The notes below the pieces were generated by a model. That model ran no database searches and was not told the origin of the DNA. It was given only the letters and a program-made list of their open reading frames with translations. DNA of 64,000 bases from Hyphomicrobiales bacterium (GTDB lineage: Bacteria; Pseudomonadota; Alphaproteobacteria; Rhizobiales; Rhizobiaceae): positions 248,001 through 312,000 of the forward strand of contig UICE01000004.1 of NCBI GenBank assembly GCA_900471815.1, in the 5' to 3' direction. Positions 45,942-56,217 of the stretch are shown piece after piece. A program made the translations under genes and the position numbers. The stretch's first letter is position 1; the number at the start of each line of letters is the position of its first letter.

Positions 45942-47480
45942 ATGGTAAGTTCGAAAATAGCGGCGGCTATCAAGCAGGTTCTCGATGCCACGGAAGCTGA
46001 CGGCCTGCTTGCGATCGAAGGTATCCGGAAAGAATTTCCCGGTGTTCTGGCGCTCGATAACGTGAAGCTTCGTGTCAGACCCGGAACGGTCCACGCCCTT
46101 ATGGGCGAAAATGGCGCCGGCAAGTCGACGCTGATGAAAATCATCGCCGGGATATATCAACCAGACGCCGGCGAGATACGCCTGCGCGGTGTGCCCACTG
46201 TGCTGAAATCGCCGCTCGACGCCTTGGAACAGGGCATTGCCATGATCCATCAGGAACTCCAGTTGATGAACTGGATGACGGTTGCGGAAAACATCTGGAT
46301 CCGGCGCGAGCCAAAGAACCGTTTTGGTCTTATCGACCATTCCAAAATGATAACGATGACGGAAGAGCTCTTTACTCGCCTGAACATCGTGGTCAACCCG
46401 CATGCCCAGGTGTCCGAACTGACCGTCGCTCAAAAACAAATGGTCGAGATTGCCCGGGCTGTCAGTTATGAGTCTTCTGTTCTCATTATGGATGAACCCA
46501 CATCTGCACTGACCGACCGAGAAGTGCAGCATCTCTTTTCCATCATCCGCAGCCTTCGCGAGCGCGGCATAGGGATCGTCTATATTACTCATAAGATGAA
46601 TGAGCTCTTTGAGATTGCGGACGAGTTCACTGTCTTTCGTGACGGCAAGTATGTGGGCACGCACTCTTCAAAGGATGTTAACCGCGACGATATCATTCGC
46701 ATGATGGTTGGGCGCGACATCACCGACATGTTTCCCAAAATCGATTGCCCCATTGGTGATGTGGTCCTTGAGGTGAAGAATCTCACCATCCCGGGTGTCT
46801 TTCACGATATCTCCTTCTCGCTCAGGCGAGGAGAAATCCTTGGATTGGCTGGCTTGGTGGGATCAAAGCGATCCAATGTCGCCGAAGCCATTTTTGGTGT
46901 AACGCCAGCAACGTCAGGTGAAATTCTGGTCGAAGGCACACCGGTTGTGATCGATAGCCCGAGCGCAGCAATGTCGCACGGCTTTGCCTTTCTCACCGAG
47001 GATCGAAAGGAAACAGGCTGCTTCCTGATACTCAACTGCCTGGAAAACATCCAATCCGCGTTGATCACGCGATCCCATGTAAAGGCGGGTTTCGTCGAAC
47101 AATCGACGGTGACAAAGCTTGCCGAGGACATGGCGGCGACACTTCGGGTCAAAACTCCAAATCTCTATGAAGCCGTTGAAAATCTATCAGGCGGCAACCA
47201 GCAGAAGTTGCTGATTGCACGTTGGCTCCTCACCAAGCCGCGCATCCTCATTCTCGACGAACCAACGCGCGGGATCGATGTCGGTGCGAAAGCAGAAATC
47301 CATAAACTGATCACCGGTTTGGCAGCCGAGGGCGTCGCCGTGCTGATGATTTCGTCGGAGCTGCCGGAAGTGTTGGGAATGAGCGATCGCGTTGTCGTTA
47401 TGCATGAAGGCCGCGTATCGGGCGTGCTGGATCGCGCCGAAGCAACGCAAGTCAAGATAATGGACCTTGCTGCGCGCTAG
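45942..47480 (+). CDS. Sugar/inositol ABC importer ATPase, two-domain
   Basis: A 512-residue RbsA-type tandem ATPase. The first domain has Walker [24 protein letters not shown] and MDEPTSALT. The second has [14 protein letters not shown] in place of Walker [15 protein letters not shown] and [13 protein letters not shown]. The ATG at 45942 follows GATGGAGGAAAA; an upstream in-frame ATG at 45894 falls inside the hairpin. It works with the permease at 47508 and the two binding proteins. Confidence 0.94.
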   Translation: MVSSKIAAAIKQVLDATEADGLLAIEGIRKEFPGVLALDNVKLRVRPGTVHALMGENGAGKSTLMKIIAGIYQPDAGEIRLRGVPTVLKSPLDALEQGIAMIHQELQLMNWMTVAENIWIRREPKNRFGLIDHSKMITMTEELFTRLNIVVNPHAQVSELTVAQKQMVEIARAVSYESSVLIMDEPTSALTDREVQHLFSIIRSLRERGIGIVYITHKMNELFEIADEFTVFRDGKYVGTHSSKDVNRDDIIRMMVGRDITDMFPKIDCPIGDVVLEVKNLTIPGVFHDISFSLRRGEILGLAGLVGSKRSNVAEAIFGVTPATSGEILVEGTPVVIDSPSAAMSHGFAFLTEDRKETGCFLILNCLENIQSALITRSHVKAGFVEQSTVTKLAEDMAATLRVKTPNLYEAVENLSGGNQQKLLIARWLLTKPRILILDEPTRGIDVGAKAEIHKLITGLAAEGVAVLMISSELPEVLGMSDRVVVMHEGRVSGVLDRAEATQVKIMDLAAR

Positions 47481-47507
47481 CCGCCGCACCATGGGAGGAA
47501 CAACCAA

Positions 47508-48524
47508 ATGAACACCACTACACAATCTATTGCGCAAGTTGATCGGTCGCGCCGCCGCCTGCCGCCCGAACTTACAATTCTCCTCGTCCTCGTGGGCATT
47601 TCGTTGACGTTCGAGATACTTGGCTGGATTCTGCAGGGGCAGAGCTTTCTGGGAAACACCCAGCGTCTATCGATCATGATCCTGCAGGTTTCTGTGATCG
47701 GAATTATAGCCATCGGCGTTACGCAAGTGATCATCTCCGACGGCATTGACCTCAGTTCCGGCTCGATCGTTGGTGCGACTGCGATGATTTCTATGAGTCT
47801 GGCGCAGATGGGGTCGTATGAAAGGGCGCTTTACCCTGCTTTGACTGATCTTCCGGTCATCGTGCCGGTTGCAGCCGGATTGTTGGTGGGCGTCGTTTGC
47901 GGGGTAATCAACGGGTTCCTTATCGCCTACACGAGAATCCCTCCCTTCATTGCAACACTTGGCATGATGGTAACGGCACGCGGCTTCGCCAAATGGTACA
48001 CCAAGGGACAGCCCATCAGCTTCCCGACGGAAAGCTTTGCAGCTATTGGCAAGGGTTTGGCACCAGTGCTGATTTTCTTGGTGGTGGCGGCTGTCATGCA
48101 CATCGTCCTGCGCTACACAAGGTACGGCAAATTCACATACGCAATCGGCGCAAACCGACATGCTGCCCGCGTATCGGGGATCAACGTCGAACGCCACACG
48201 GTCAAAGTCTATGCAGTGGCGGGCCTCTTGTCCGGACTGGCCGGTATCGTGGTGGCCTCACGCGGCCTGACTGCCCAAGCCGGCATGGGAACAAGTTATG
48301 AACTCGACGCAATTGCGATGGCTGTCATCGGGGGCGTATCGCTGTCAGGTGGGCGCGGGTCAATTGCGGGCACATTGATCGGCATGATCATCTTCGGTGT
48401 GATCATCTCCGGGTTCACCTTCCTGCGCCTGGATGCCTATTACCAGGAAATGCTCAAGGGCGTGATTATTGTCGCTGCGGTGGTGGCGGACATGTACCGG
48501 CAACGCAAGCGTGCAAAAGCGTAA
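47508..48524 (+). CDS. Sugar/inositol ABC importer permease
   Basis: A 338-residue permease of the RbsC family with about nine hydrophobic segments. It has the SDGIDLSSGSIVGATAM motif near residue 85 and GGVSLSGGRGSI near residue 280. GGGAGGAA lies upstream of the ATG. It lies between the ATPase and the second binding-protein gene and completes the importer. Confidence 0.94.
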   Translation: MNTTTQSIAQVDRSRRRLPPELTILLVLVGISLTFEILGWILQGQSFLGNTQRLSIMILQVSVIGIIAIGVTQVIISDGIDLSSGSIVGATAMISMSLAQMGSYERALYPALTDLPVIVPVAAGLLVGVVCGVINGFLIAYTRIPPFIATLGMMVTARGFAKWYTKGQPISFPTESFAAIGKGLAPVLIFLVVAAVMHIVLRYTRYGKFTYAIGANRHAARVSGINVERHTVKVYAVAGLLSGLAGIVVASRGLTAQAGMGTSYELDAIAMAVIGGVSLSGGRGSIAGTLIGMIIFGVIISGFTFLRLDAYYQEMLKGVIIVAAVVADMYRQRKRAKA

Positions 48525-48593
48525 ACGCTCACCACTGACAGCCACGATGCGTCGCAACGTTCCATATCCACGTTCCAATTGATGAGAAACGCC

Positions 48594-49517
48594 ATGAAAC
48601 GAGTCTTGATAACAACCGCGCTTTGCCTTTTGGCAGGGTCATCACTCGCCGAAACAAAGATCGCCGTGTCCATGACGTCGTTCGACAATCCGTTTCTGAC
48701 AATCCTGCTGAACGGCATCCGTTCCGGTGCACAAAAAGAATCGAACGTAGAGCTGCTGACGGAAGACGCCCAACTGGATCCTGCCAGGCAGCTCAGTCAG
48801 GTTGAAAATTTCATCGCCAATGGCGTTGATGCGATTATCGTAAACGCGGTCGACGGAGATGCGACAGCGGCAATCACGCAGGCTGCCCGCAACGCGAAGA
48901 TTCCGCTCGTCTATGTCAATCATCCTCCGGCGGAACTCGACAGCGGTCTTCCCGACAGCACCGCTTTTGTCGGGTCCAACGAACTTGATTCAGGAGCGAT
49001 GGAAGCTGAAGCCGCCTGCAAAATTATGGGCGGGAAAGGCAAGGCAGTCATTCTGATGGGACCACTCGAGAACCACGCGGCATTGGTTCGCACCAAGGAT
49101 GTTGAAGACGTCTTTGCACGCGCCGATTGCAATATCGAAATTGTCGAAAAGCAGACGGCAAACTGGAACAGGACACAGGCGCAGGACCTGGTTTCGTCCT
49201 GGCTTACAGCCGGCGTTCAGTTCGATGCGGTGATTGCCAATAATGACGAAATGGCTATCGGCGCTGCCCAATCTCTCAAGGCTGCAGGAGTGGCGATGGA
49301 GAACGTGGTGATCGCAGGTATCGACGCAACGCCCGATGGGCTTGCCGCGATGAAAGCGGGCGACATCGACATCACTGTCTTCCAAAACGCAGCCAAACAA
49401 GGCGAGATTGCCGTTGAGACAGCCGTTAGAATGGCTTCTTCCAAGCCCGCTGAGAAAACGCTCTGGGTACCATTCGAACTTGTCACCCCCGCAAATATGG
49501 ACGGTTACGCAAAGTAA
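48594..49517 (+). CDS. ABC importer binding protein, inositol/sugar type (second of two)
   Basis: A 307-residue type I binding protein with signal peptide MKRVLITTALCLLAGSSLA. It is a clear paralog of the 44933 product: [19 protein letters not shown] and [18 protein letters not shown] match its sister nearly block for block. An ATG at 48582 (or TTG at 48579) in frame would add four or five residues and cannot be excluded. A terminator-like hairpin follows at 49526. Confidence 0.92.
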   Translation: MKRVLITTALCLLAGSSLAETKIAVSMTSFDNPFLTILLNGIRSGAQKESNVELLTEDAQLDPARQLSQVENFIANGVDAIIVNAVDGDATAAITQAARNAKIPLVYVNHPPAELDSGLPDSTAFVGSNELDSGAMEAEAACKIMGGKGKAVILMGPLENHAALVRTKDVEDVFARADCNIEIVEKQTANWNRTQAQDLVSSWLTAGVQFDAVIANNDEMAIGAAQSLKAAGVAMENVVIAGIDATPDGLAAMKAGDIDITVFQNAAKQGEIAVETAVRMASSKPAEKTLWVPFELVTPANMDGYAK

Positions 49518-49525
49518 CCGGCCAT

Positions 49526-49562
49526 AGGCCGCGGTTGATCTCCTCCCGATCCCGCGGCCTTT
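49526..49562 (+). terminator. Terminator-like hairpin between importer and iol operons
   Basis: Arms AGGCCGCGG (49526-49534) and CCGCGGCCT (49552-49560) form a perfect nine-base stem with a 17-base loop, followed by only a short T run. It probably ends or attenuates transcription from the importer genes, leaving some read-through into iolH. Confidence 0.6.
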
Positions 49563-49569
49563 CAACATA

Positions 49570-49585
49570 CAGCCAACCGTGGCTG
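49570..49585. promoter_or_regulatory. Inverted repeat upstream of the iol operon
   Basis: CAGCCA-ACCG-TGGCTG has perfect six-base arms and lies 30 bases before the iolH start, just after the terminator hairpin. It may be an operator for the RpiR or LacI regulator, or a leader hairpin. Confidence 0.4.
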
Positions 49586-49614
49586 TCCCGACACGATGAA
49601 TAATAGAGGCACCT

Positions 49615-50514
49615 ATGAAAATAGCCATCGACCCCTTCATGCATCGACACCTCAGCCTGGAAGCCCTCCCGGCCAAGGTGAAAGAATTGGGCTTCGACTG
49701 GATCGAACTTTCGCCTCGTAGCGATTTCCTTGAATGGTTCAAAGCACCCCGCGTATTTCCGGAAAGGATCAAGACGCTTAAACGGGCGCTAAAGGAAGCC
49801 GACGTTGGCATCGCTTCGATTCTCCCAATGTATCGTTGGGCATCCAACGACGAAACCGAGCGTCAGGCAGCGGTAAAGCATTGGAAACGCGCTATTGAGA
49901 TCGCCATCGAGCTTGAGGTCGATACAATGAACTCGGAGTTTGGCCGCGGTCCACATCCCGATAAAGGTTCCTGCTACTGCTGTCATACAGGCTCGATGAT
50001 AGAGACTTGTGAGGATGCTTGGTGGCGTTCGATGGAGGAACTTGTTCCGATCTTTGAACGGGAAGGCATTAACCTACACGTCGAACCGCATCCGGAAGAC
50101 TGGTGCGAGACGCTACAGCCAGCACTCGACATCATCCGCACTGTCAACTCAAAGAACGTGAAGTTTCTCTATTGCGCTCCCCATACTTTCTATTTTGGAG
50201 ACGATACCAAAGCGATGTTGCGAGAGGCAAAGGATGTGCTGGCGCATGTTCATGTCGGTGACACCTTTAACCATAAGGCCAGCTCGGGTCTTCGCTACAT
50301 TCTCAATCCGCCCGGTACCCAGGCGCGTGTGCATCAGCATCTCAACATCGGCCAGGGCGAGGTTCCCTGGGACGACTTCTTCGGTACCCTCGCGGAGATA
50401 GGGTTCGACGGCATCATGACCTCCTGTGTTTTCGCCTGGGAGGATAGGGCCGATCAGTCGGGCAAATTCATGTGCTCCGAAATCAATAACTACATCCAAA
50501 AATACCAAAAGTGA
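49615..50514 (+). CDS. iolH: IolH-like sugar phosphate isomerase/epimerase family protein
   Basis: A 299-residue TIM-barrel protein. It opens [14 protein letters not shown] and contains [19 protein letters not shown] and [17 protein letters not shown], a pattern shared with Bacillus IolH. The function of IolH is not settled; it may act on an inositol-derived keto compound. It is the first gene of the iol run after a terminator-like hairpin and an inverted repeat. A cysteine-rich SCYCCHTG insertion near residue 120 is unusual. The symbol rests on sequence memory and context. Confidence 0.72.
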   Translation: MKIAIDPFMHRHLSLEALPAKVKELGFDWIELSPRSDFLEWFKAPRVFPERIKTLKRALKEADVGIASILPMYRWASNDETERQAAVKHWKRAIEIAIELEVDTMNSEFGRGPHPDKGSCYCCHTGSMIETCEDAWWRSMEELVPIFEREGINLHVEPHPEDWCETLQPALDIIRTVNSKNVKFLYCAPHTFYFGDDTKAMLREAKDVLAHVHVGDTFNHKASSGLRYILNPPGTQARVHQHLNIGQGEVPWDDFFGTLAEIGFDGIMTSCVFAWEDRADQSGKFMCSEINNYIQKYQK

Positions 50515-50524
50515 GGCTTTTGAA

Positions 50525-51535
50525 ATGACTGTCAGAATTGGTGTCATCGGCACCGGCGCCATCGGCCGCGATCACGCAAGGCGCATCAACCAGGTCCTTG
50601 GCGGCGCAAAAATTGTCGCCTTGAGTGATGTGAACCGGGCATCGGCCGAAGCCGCAAGGAAAGACTTTGCGCCGGATGCAATGATCTTCGAAACGGGCGA
50701 AGCGCTTATAGATTCACCCGGCGTCGATGCGGTTCTTGTCACGTCCTGGGGGGCGACCCACGAACAGTATGTACTCGCTGTGATCGCGGCCGGAAAGCCG
50801 TGTTTTTGCGAAAAGCCGCTGGCAACGACTGCCGAAGGCGGCAAGCGTATCGTCGATGCGGAAGTGGCTCATGGAAAACGCCTGGTGCAGGTTGGCTTCA
50901 TGCGCCGCTACGACGCGGGATATATTGCCCTCAAACAAGCCGTCGATAGCAAGATCGGCGCGCCGATCATGGTCCACGCCGCCCACCGAAATCCCGCCGT
51001 CCCGGAACAGTACGTTACGCCAATGGCGATCCATGACACGATGATTCACGAAATCGATGTCCTGCGCTGGCTGCTTGACGACGACTATGTCTCTGCAAGA
51101 GTTCTTTTCCCAAGATCTTCGACACGCAGCCACGCCAGGCTGCGCGATCCGCAGATCGTAATCCTGGAAACCGCCAAGGGAACGATCATCGATGTCGAAA
51201 TCTTCGTCAACTGTCACTACGGCTACGACATTCAGTGTCAGGTCGTCGGCGAGGATGGTATTGCAAACCTTCCGGATCCAATGGCGATTTCGCTGCGCCT
51301 GGACGCTAAGAAGCAGAGCGAGATTCTGACTGACTGGAAGGACCGCTTCCTTGCGAGTTACGACGTCGAACTGCAGGATTTCATCAATGCCGCCGCTAAG
51401 GGCACCGCATCCGGCCCGAGTTCCTGGGACGGTTATGTTGCTGCCATCACGTCCGACGCCTGCGTAGCTGCACAGGAGTCGGAAGGCGCAGCGATTTCCA
51501 TCAACCTTCCCGATCGTCCGTCACTCTATAACTGA
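50525..51535 (+). CDS. iolG: myo-Inositol 2-dehydrogenase (Gfo/Idh/MocA family)
   Basis: A 336-residue dehydrogenase for the first step: myo-inositol to scyllo-inosose with NAD. The Rossmann loop is [14 protein letters not shown] (residues 5-18). The catalytic lysine is in EKPL near residue 98, and the HDTMIHEID motif carries the Asp/His pair near 172-176. The ATG at 50525 gives the normal length; the frame is open upstream into iolH but lacks a start signal. Ten bases separate it from iolH. Confidence 0.92.
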   Translation: MTVRIGVIGTGAIGRDHARRINQVLGGAKIVALSDVNRASAEAARKDFAPDAMIFETGEALIDSPGVDAVLVTSWGATHEQYVLAVIAAGKPCFCEKPLATTAEGGKRIVDAEVAHGKRLVQVGFMRRYDAGYIALKQAVDSKIGAPIMVHAAHRNPAVPEQYVTPMAIHDTMIHEIDVLRWLLDDDYVSARVLFPRSSTRSHARLRDPQIVILETAKGTIIDVEIFVNCHYGYDIQCQVVGEDGIANLPDPMAISLRLDAKKQSEILTDWKDRFLASYDVELQDFINAAAKGTASGPSSWDGYVAAITSDACVAAQESEGAAISINLPDRPSLYN

Positions 51536-51543
51536 GGTCTTCC

Positions 51544-52329
51544 ATGCGTTTTGCCATTAACCACATCTCCACGCCGAATCTCGGGCTCAAAGAGTTTTTC
51601 GCGACAGCACGCAATCTCGGGCTGACCGAGGTCGAGATCCGCAACGATCTTCCCGATATCGTCAACACCATACCGGCTGCCGACGTCAAGGCAGCGGCCC
51701 AGAAGGCGGGGGTAGAGATCATTTCCATCAATGCTCTCTACCCCTTCAACGTCTGGTCCGGCGAGCTGCCGCAAAAGGCCGTCGCCCTTGCCGACTACGC
51801 GGCAGCAAGCGGCGCAAAAGCGCTGGTCATGTGCCCTTTGAACGATGGCACCAAGGTGTCGTTCGATGATCTCGTTGCGGCGCTTAGAGCAATGAAACCC
51901 ATCCTTCTGGAGCGAGGTCTAATCGGGCTCGTCGAACCTCTGGGGTTCCCGATCTCTTCTCTCCGAACCAAGCGGGAAGCGTTGCGCGCCATCGATGCGG
52001 CCGACGGTGGTAACGTCTACAAGCTGGTACATGACACGTTCCACCATCATCTTGCGGGCGAGACGGATTTCTTCCCGCAACGGACGGGACTTGTTCACAT
52101 CTCGGGCGTTGTGGATTCTACCGTCAAGGTGAATGATATGCTCGACGGGCACCGCGTGCTGCTCGATGCGGATGATCGGCTGGAGAACGTTTCACAGATC
52201 AAGGCGCTCATCGCGGCCGGCTATCAAGGCCCTTGCAGCTTTGAACCTTTTGCCGCGGATGTTCACGCACTCGTGGATCCGGAAACGGCGGTTCGCGAAA
52301 GCATCAACTACCTGTCAGCCAACCTTTGA
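51544..52329 (+). CDS. TIM-barrel isomerase, IolI-like
   Basis: A 261-residue xylose-isomerase-like TIM-barrel protein. The four metal ligands expected for inosose isomerase IolI are visible in LVEPLG, VHDTFHH, LVHISG and SFEPF. IolI converts 2-keto-myo-inositol to 1-keto-D-chiro-inositol, which lets other inositol isomers enter the pathway. It starts 8 bases after iolG. Overall similarity to Bacillus IolI is modest, so another keto-inositol isomerase is possible. Confidence 0.72.
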   Translation: MRFAINHISTPNLGLKEFFATARNLGLTEVEIRNDLPDIVNTIPAADVKAAAQKAGVEIISINALYPFNVWSGELPQKAVALADYAAASGAKALVMCPLNDGTKVSFDDLVAALRAMKPILLERGLIGLVEPLGFPISSLRTKREALRAIDAADGGNVYKLVHDTFHHHLAGETDFFPQRTGLVHISGVVDSTVKVNDMLDGHRVLLDADDRLENVSQIKALIAAGYQGPCSFEPFAADVHALVDPETAVRESINYLSANL

Positions 52330-52402
52330 TCGATCAACCCGCGGGCCCGAGACTCCAGGCTGCGTAACTGCTCAGGAACTGTCGCCCATGCCGGAGGATA
52401 TT

Positions 52403-54340
52403 ATGAACAAATCACTGGATGTCATCACCATCGGACGATCCTCCGTTGATCTTTACGGCGCGCAGGTTGGCGGTCGTCTGGAAGACATGGGGTCCTTCCG
52501 CAAGTACATCGGTGGGTCTCCGACTAACATGGCGGCCGGAACCGCCCGGCTGGGGCTGCGCTCAGCGCTGATCACGCGGGTCGGCGACGAACATATGGGT
52601 CGCTTCATCCGCGAGGAGCTTGAGCGAGAAGGCGTTGATATTACCGGAGTCAAGACGGATGCCGAGCGACTGACGGCTCTGGTGCTGCTGGGCATTCGGG
52701 ACGACGAACGCTTTCCTCTGATTTTCTATCGTGAGAATTGCGCTGACATGGCCCTTTGTGAGGACGATATCGACGAGGCGTTAATCGCCCGGTCCCGTTC
52801 CGTCGTCGCGACGGGCACTCATCTTAGTAATCCACGTACGGAAAAGGCTGTGCTGATGGCCTTGGAACTGGGCCGCAAGCACGGTGCAAGAACCGCTCTG
52901 GATATTGATTACAGGCCAAATCTTTGGGGTCTGGCCGGCCATGGCGAGGGAGAAAGCCGCTTCGTTGAAAGCCAGGCGGTTACAGAAAAATTGCAGTCGA
53001 CGCTGCATCTCTTCGACCTCATTGTAGGCACTGAGGAAGAGTTTCACATCGCCGGTGGCTCAACCGACACGATCAAGGCTCTGCGCGCGGTGCGCGACGT
53101 TTCGCGAGCGACTTTGGTCTGCAAGCGTGGTGCGGATGGAGCCGTTGCTTTCAGTGGCACCATTCCCGGCACGCTCGATGAGGGGGAAAGTGGCCCCGGG
53201 TATCCGATCGAGGTCTTCAATGTTCTGGGCGCAGGCGATGGCTTCATGTCCGGTTTGATCAAGGGTTGGCTGGAAGATGCGACTTGGCCACGCGCCTTGC
53301 AGTACGCCAACGCTTGCGGCGCGTTCGCTGTCAGCCGCCATGGGTGTACGCCCGCCTATCCATCACTGAAGGAACTGGAGTTTTTCCTCCAGCGCGGTGT
53401 CAAGAACAGTTCACTGCGCCATGACACGCAACTCGAGCAGATCCACTGGGCGACGAACCGCCATAATGATTGGTCGACGATGCGGGTTTTCGCGTTCGAT
53501 CATCGCATGCAGTTGGAATCCATGGCCGGTGCCACGGCACAGAAGATCGGCCAGTTCAAGGAGCTATGCCTCAAGGCGGCGCTCGACGTCCAGAACGGGC
53601 AGGCAGGCTACGGTATCCTTTGCGACAATCGCCTCGGCCGCCGTGCATTGCAGGCCGCATCAGGGACTGGCCTTTGGATCGGACGGCCTGTCGAATGGCC
53701 GGGCTCGCGTCCCTTGACGCTCGAGCCGGAGCTGGGCGCTGACTTTGGGGGGCTAGAAGAATGGCCGCTCGACAATGTGGTGAAAGTGTTGTGCTTCTGT
53801 CATCCCGACGATGAGGCCGGGCTGCGTGAGGCCCAGGAGGAAACCGTCAGGCGACTGTATACCGCAGCAAGACGCCATCGCCTGGAATTCCTGCTCGAGA
53901 TCATCCCTTCCAAGGTCGGCCCGGTCGACGAGAACACCAACGCGGTGCTTATCCATCGATTTTACGAGATAGGCATCTATCCCGACTGGTGGAAGCTGGA
54001 ACCAATGGCCAGCAAAAAAGCATGGGAACAGGCCTGTGAGGCAATCACTGCCTATGATCCCAACACACGTGGCATTGTCGTTCTGGGGCTCGATGCCCCG
54101 GAAGCTGAACTTGCAGCAAGTTTCAGGATCGCCGCCGGTTTTCCATTGGTGAAAGGTTTTGCAGTCGGGCGAACCATCTTCGCCCAGGCCGCCCGCGACT
54201 GGCTGGCCGGGACGATTTCCGATGCCGAAGCAATCGAAGAGATGCAGAGCCGGTACCGGCGACTGTGCGACATCTGGCAGGAAGCGCGCAATGCAAGTCA
54301 TGACAAAGAGACGGCGACAGCGTCGCGGGGAAGGGCATGA
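52403..54340 (+). CDS. iolC: 5-Dehydro-2-deoxygluconokinase fused to a DUF2090 aldolase domain
   Basis: A 645-residue two-domain enzyme. About residues 1-330 are a PfkB kinase with the GGSPTNMA substrate loop and the NVLGAGDGFMSG signature whose aspartate is catalytic. About 345-630 are the DUF2090 domain that in proteobacteria supplies the 5-dehydro-2-deoxyphosphogluconate aldolase step, otherwise IolJ. Together they would phosphorylate DKG and split it to DHAP and malonate semialdehyde. The ATG at 52403 follows GGAGG; the frame is open upstream but overlaps the previous gene. No separate iolJ is present, consistent with the fusion. Confidence 0.92.
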   Translation: MNKSLDVITIGRSSVDLYGAQVGGRLEDMGSFRKYIGGSPTNMAAGTARLGLRSALITRVGDEHMGRFIREELEREGVDITGVKTDAERLTALVLLGIRDDERFPLIFYRENCADMALCEDDIDEALIARSRSVVATGTHLSNPRTEKAVLMALELGRKHGARTALDIDYRPNLWGLAGHGEGESRFVESQAVTEKLQSTLHLFDLIVGTEEEFHIAGGSTDTIKALRAVRDVSRATLVCKRGADGAVAFSGTIPGTLDEGESGPGYPIEVFNVLGAGDGFMSGLIKGWLEDATWPRALQYANACGAFAVSRHGCTPAYPSLKELEFFLQRGVKNSSLRHDTQLEQIHWATNRHNDWSTMRVFAFDHRMQLESMAGATAQKIGQFKELCLKAALDVQNGQAGYGILCDNRLGRRALQAASGTGLWIGRPVEWPGSRPLTLEPELGADFGGLEEWPLDNVVKVLCFCHPDDEAGLREAQEETVRRLYTAARRHRLEFLLEIIPSKVGPVDENTNAVLIHRFYEIGIYPDWWKLEPMASKKAWEQACEAITAYDPNTRGIVVLGLDAPEAELAASFRIAAGFPLVKGFAVGRTIFAQAARDWLAGTISDAEAIEEMQSRYRRLCDIWQEARNASHDKETATASRGRA

Positions 54341-54341
54341 A

Positions 54342-56177
54342 ATGATCGAAACAATCCGACTTACGGCAGCACAAGCCATGTTCCGCTGGCTTTCTTTGCA
54401 AATGACCGAGGAAGGGGAACGTTTCATTGACGGTGTCTGGGCAATTTTTGGGCACGGCAATGTCGCCGGGATCGGCGAGGCGCTGCATGGTATTGGCAAG
54501 GAATTGCCGACCTGGCGCGGACAGAACGAACAGACCATGGCGCACGCTGCGATCGCCTATGCCAAAACGAAACGCCGTCGGCGAGCCATGGCGGTGACTT
54601 CGTCCATAGGACCAGGTTCGACCAACATGGTGACGGCCGCAGCGCTCGCTCATGTCAACCGTCTGCCCGTGCTCTTCATCCCGGGGGACGTCTTCGCCAA
54701 TCGCAGGCCGGATCCGGTTCTCCAACAGATCGAGGATTTCGATGATGGCACGATGAGTGTGACTGACTGTTTTCGGCCCGTCAGTCGCTACTTCGACCGG
54801 ATCACCCGGCCTGAGCATCTGCTGACAGCTCTGCCGCGAGCGATGCAGGTGATGACCGATCCGGCCAATTGTGGCCCTGTAACGCTTGCCTTCTGCCAGG
54901 ACGTGCAGGCAGAGGCATATGATTATCCGGTGTCTTTCTTTGAACCAAAGATGTGGCGCATTCGCCGGCTGGAGCCAGACCCGCGAGAGCTGGACGACGT
55001 CATTGTCGCCCTGAAGGCTTCCACGAATCCTGTGATCGTCGCAGGCGGGGGTGTGCTCTATTCCAGCGCCGATGATGATCTGCTCGCATTTGCAAAGAAG
55101 CACAATATTCCGATCATAGAGACGCAGGCCGGAAAGGGCGCAATCGACTGGCAGGAGAGTCTCAATTTCGGTTCGCCGGGAGTAACTGGAACTGATTGTG
55201 GCAATCAGATTGCAGCAAAGGCCGACCTGATCCTCGGCGTCGGTACGCGCTTCCAGGACTTCACCACTGGAAGCTGGGCGATCTTTGCCAATCCGAACCG
55301 CAAGCTCGTTTCGATCAACCTCACCGGCTACGACGCTGCCAAGCATGGCTCGATCCCACTGGTCTGTGACGCGAAGATCGCGTTATCCCGCATATCCCTT
55401 CGGCTCGGCACTCATCGTTTTGCCGATCCTGATTTTGCCGCGAGACGGGCTTGGTTTGCGGCAACAGATCGCGTCACAGCCGCACCGGAGCCATCAAGCG
55501 GAAACATTTTGCCATCCGACGCACAGGTGATTGGAGGGGTGCAGCGAGTGGCTGGGCCGGATACTGTTGTTATGTGCGCAGCCGGCACCATGCCAGGTGC
55601 GCTGCAAATTCTGTGGCGGGCCGCCGCGGGCGGGTATCACATGGAGTATGGCTTTTCCTGTATGGGCTATGAAGTTGCTGGCGCTTTCGGCATCAAGCTG
55701 GCCGCACAGAAAAAGGAAGTAGTCTGCTTAGTTGGCGACGGATCCTACATGATGGCGAATTCCGAACTTGCAACGGCCGTCATGATGCGCGTTCCTTTCA
55801 CAATCGTACTGACGGACAATCGCGGTTATGGCTGCATCAATCGCCTGCAGCAGGAATGCGGCGGCGCTGAATTCAACAATATGTACAAGGATAGCAACAT
55901 TGCGGTGCAGCCCGATATCGACTTCGTGGGGCACGCGGCGTCAATGGGTGCTCATGCCGTCAAGGTTGACGACATTGCTCAACTCGAAACCGAAATCGTG
56001 CGCGCGCGGAGCCGCGATGTTCCTACAGTGATCGTCATCGACACGGAAGCGGAAACCGGAGCTGGTATCGGCGGTGCCTGGTGGGATGTCGCCGTGCCGG
56101 AAGTCGGCAGCTCCGAAAAGCTCAAGAAGGCCCGCGCGCACTACGAGGCAAACGCGCTCCGTCAGCGCATCAACTAA
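54342..56177 (+). CDS. iolD: 3D-(3,5/4)-trihydroxycyclohexane-1,2-dione hydrolase
   Basis: A 611-residue thiamine-diphosphate enzyme that opens the inositol ring. The activating glutamate is in GQNEQTMAHAA near residue 65. The C-terminal cofactor motif begins VGDGSYMMANSELATA and runs through LTDNRGYGCINRLQ. Length and domain order match IolD. It begins one base after the iolC stop. Its product, 5-deoxy-glucuronate, is the IolB substrate. Confidence 0.95.
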   Translation: MIETIRLTAAQAMFRWLSLQMTEEGERFIDGVWAIFGHGNVAGIGEALHGIGKELPTWRGQNEQTMAHAAIAYAKTKRRRRAMAVTSSIGPGSTNMVTAAALAHVNRLPVLFIPGDVFANRRPDPVLQQIEDFDDGTMSVTDCFRPVSRYFDRITRPEHLLTALPRAMQVMTDPANCGPVTLAFCQDVQAEAYDYPVSFFEPKMWRIRRLEPDPRELDDVIVALKASTNPVIVAGGGVLYSSADDDLLAFAKKHNIPIIETQAGKGAIDWQESLNFGSPGVTGTDCGNQIAAKADLILGVGTRFQDFTTGSWAIFANPNRKLVSINLTGYDAAKHGSIPLVCDAKIALSRISLRLGTHRFADPDFAARRAWFAATDRVTAAPEPSSGNILPSDAQVIGGVQRVAGPDTVVMCAAGTMPGALQILWRAAAGGYHMEYGFSCMGYEVAGAFGIKLAAQKKEVVCLVGDGSYMMANSELATAVMMRVPFTIVLTDNRGYGCINRLQQECGGAEFNNMYKDSNIAVQPDIDFVGHAASMGAHAVKVDDIAQLETEIVRARSRDVPTVIVIDTEAETGAGIGGAWWDVAVPEVGSSEKLKKARAHYEANALRQRIN

Positions 56178-56217
56178 TTAGCTAACACGTGCGAACACCG
56201 CCTGGAAGGAACAGATC

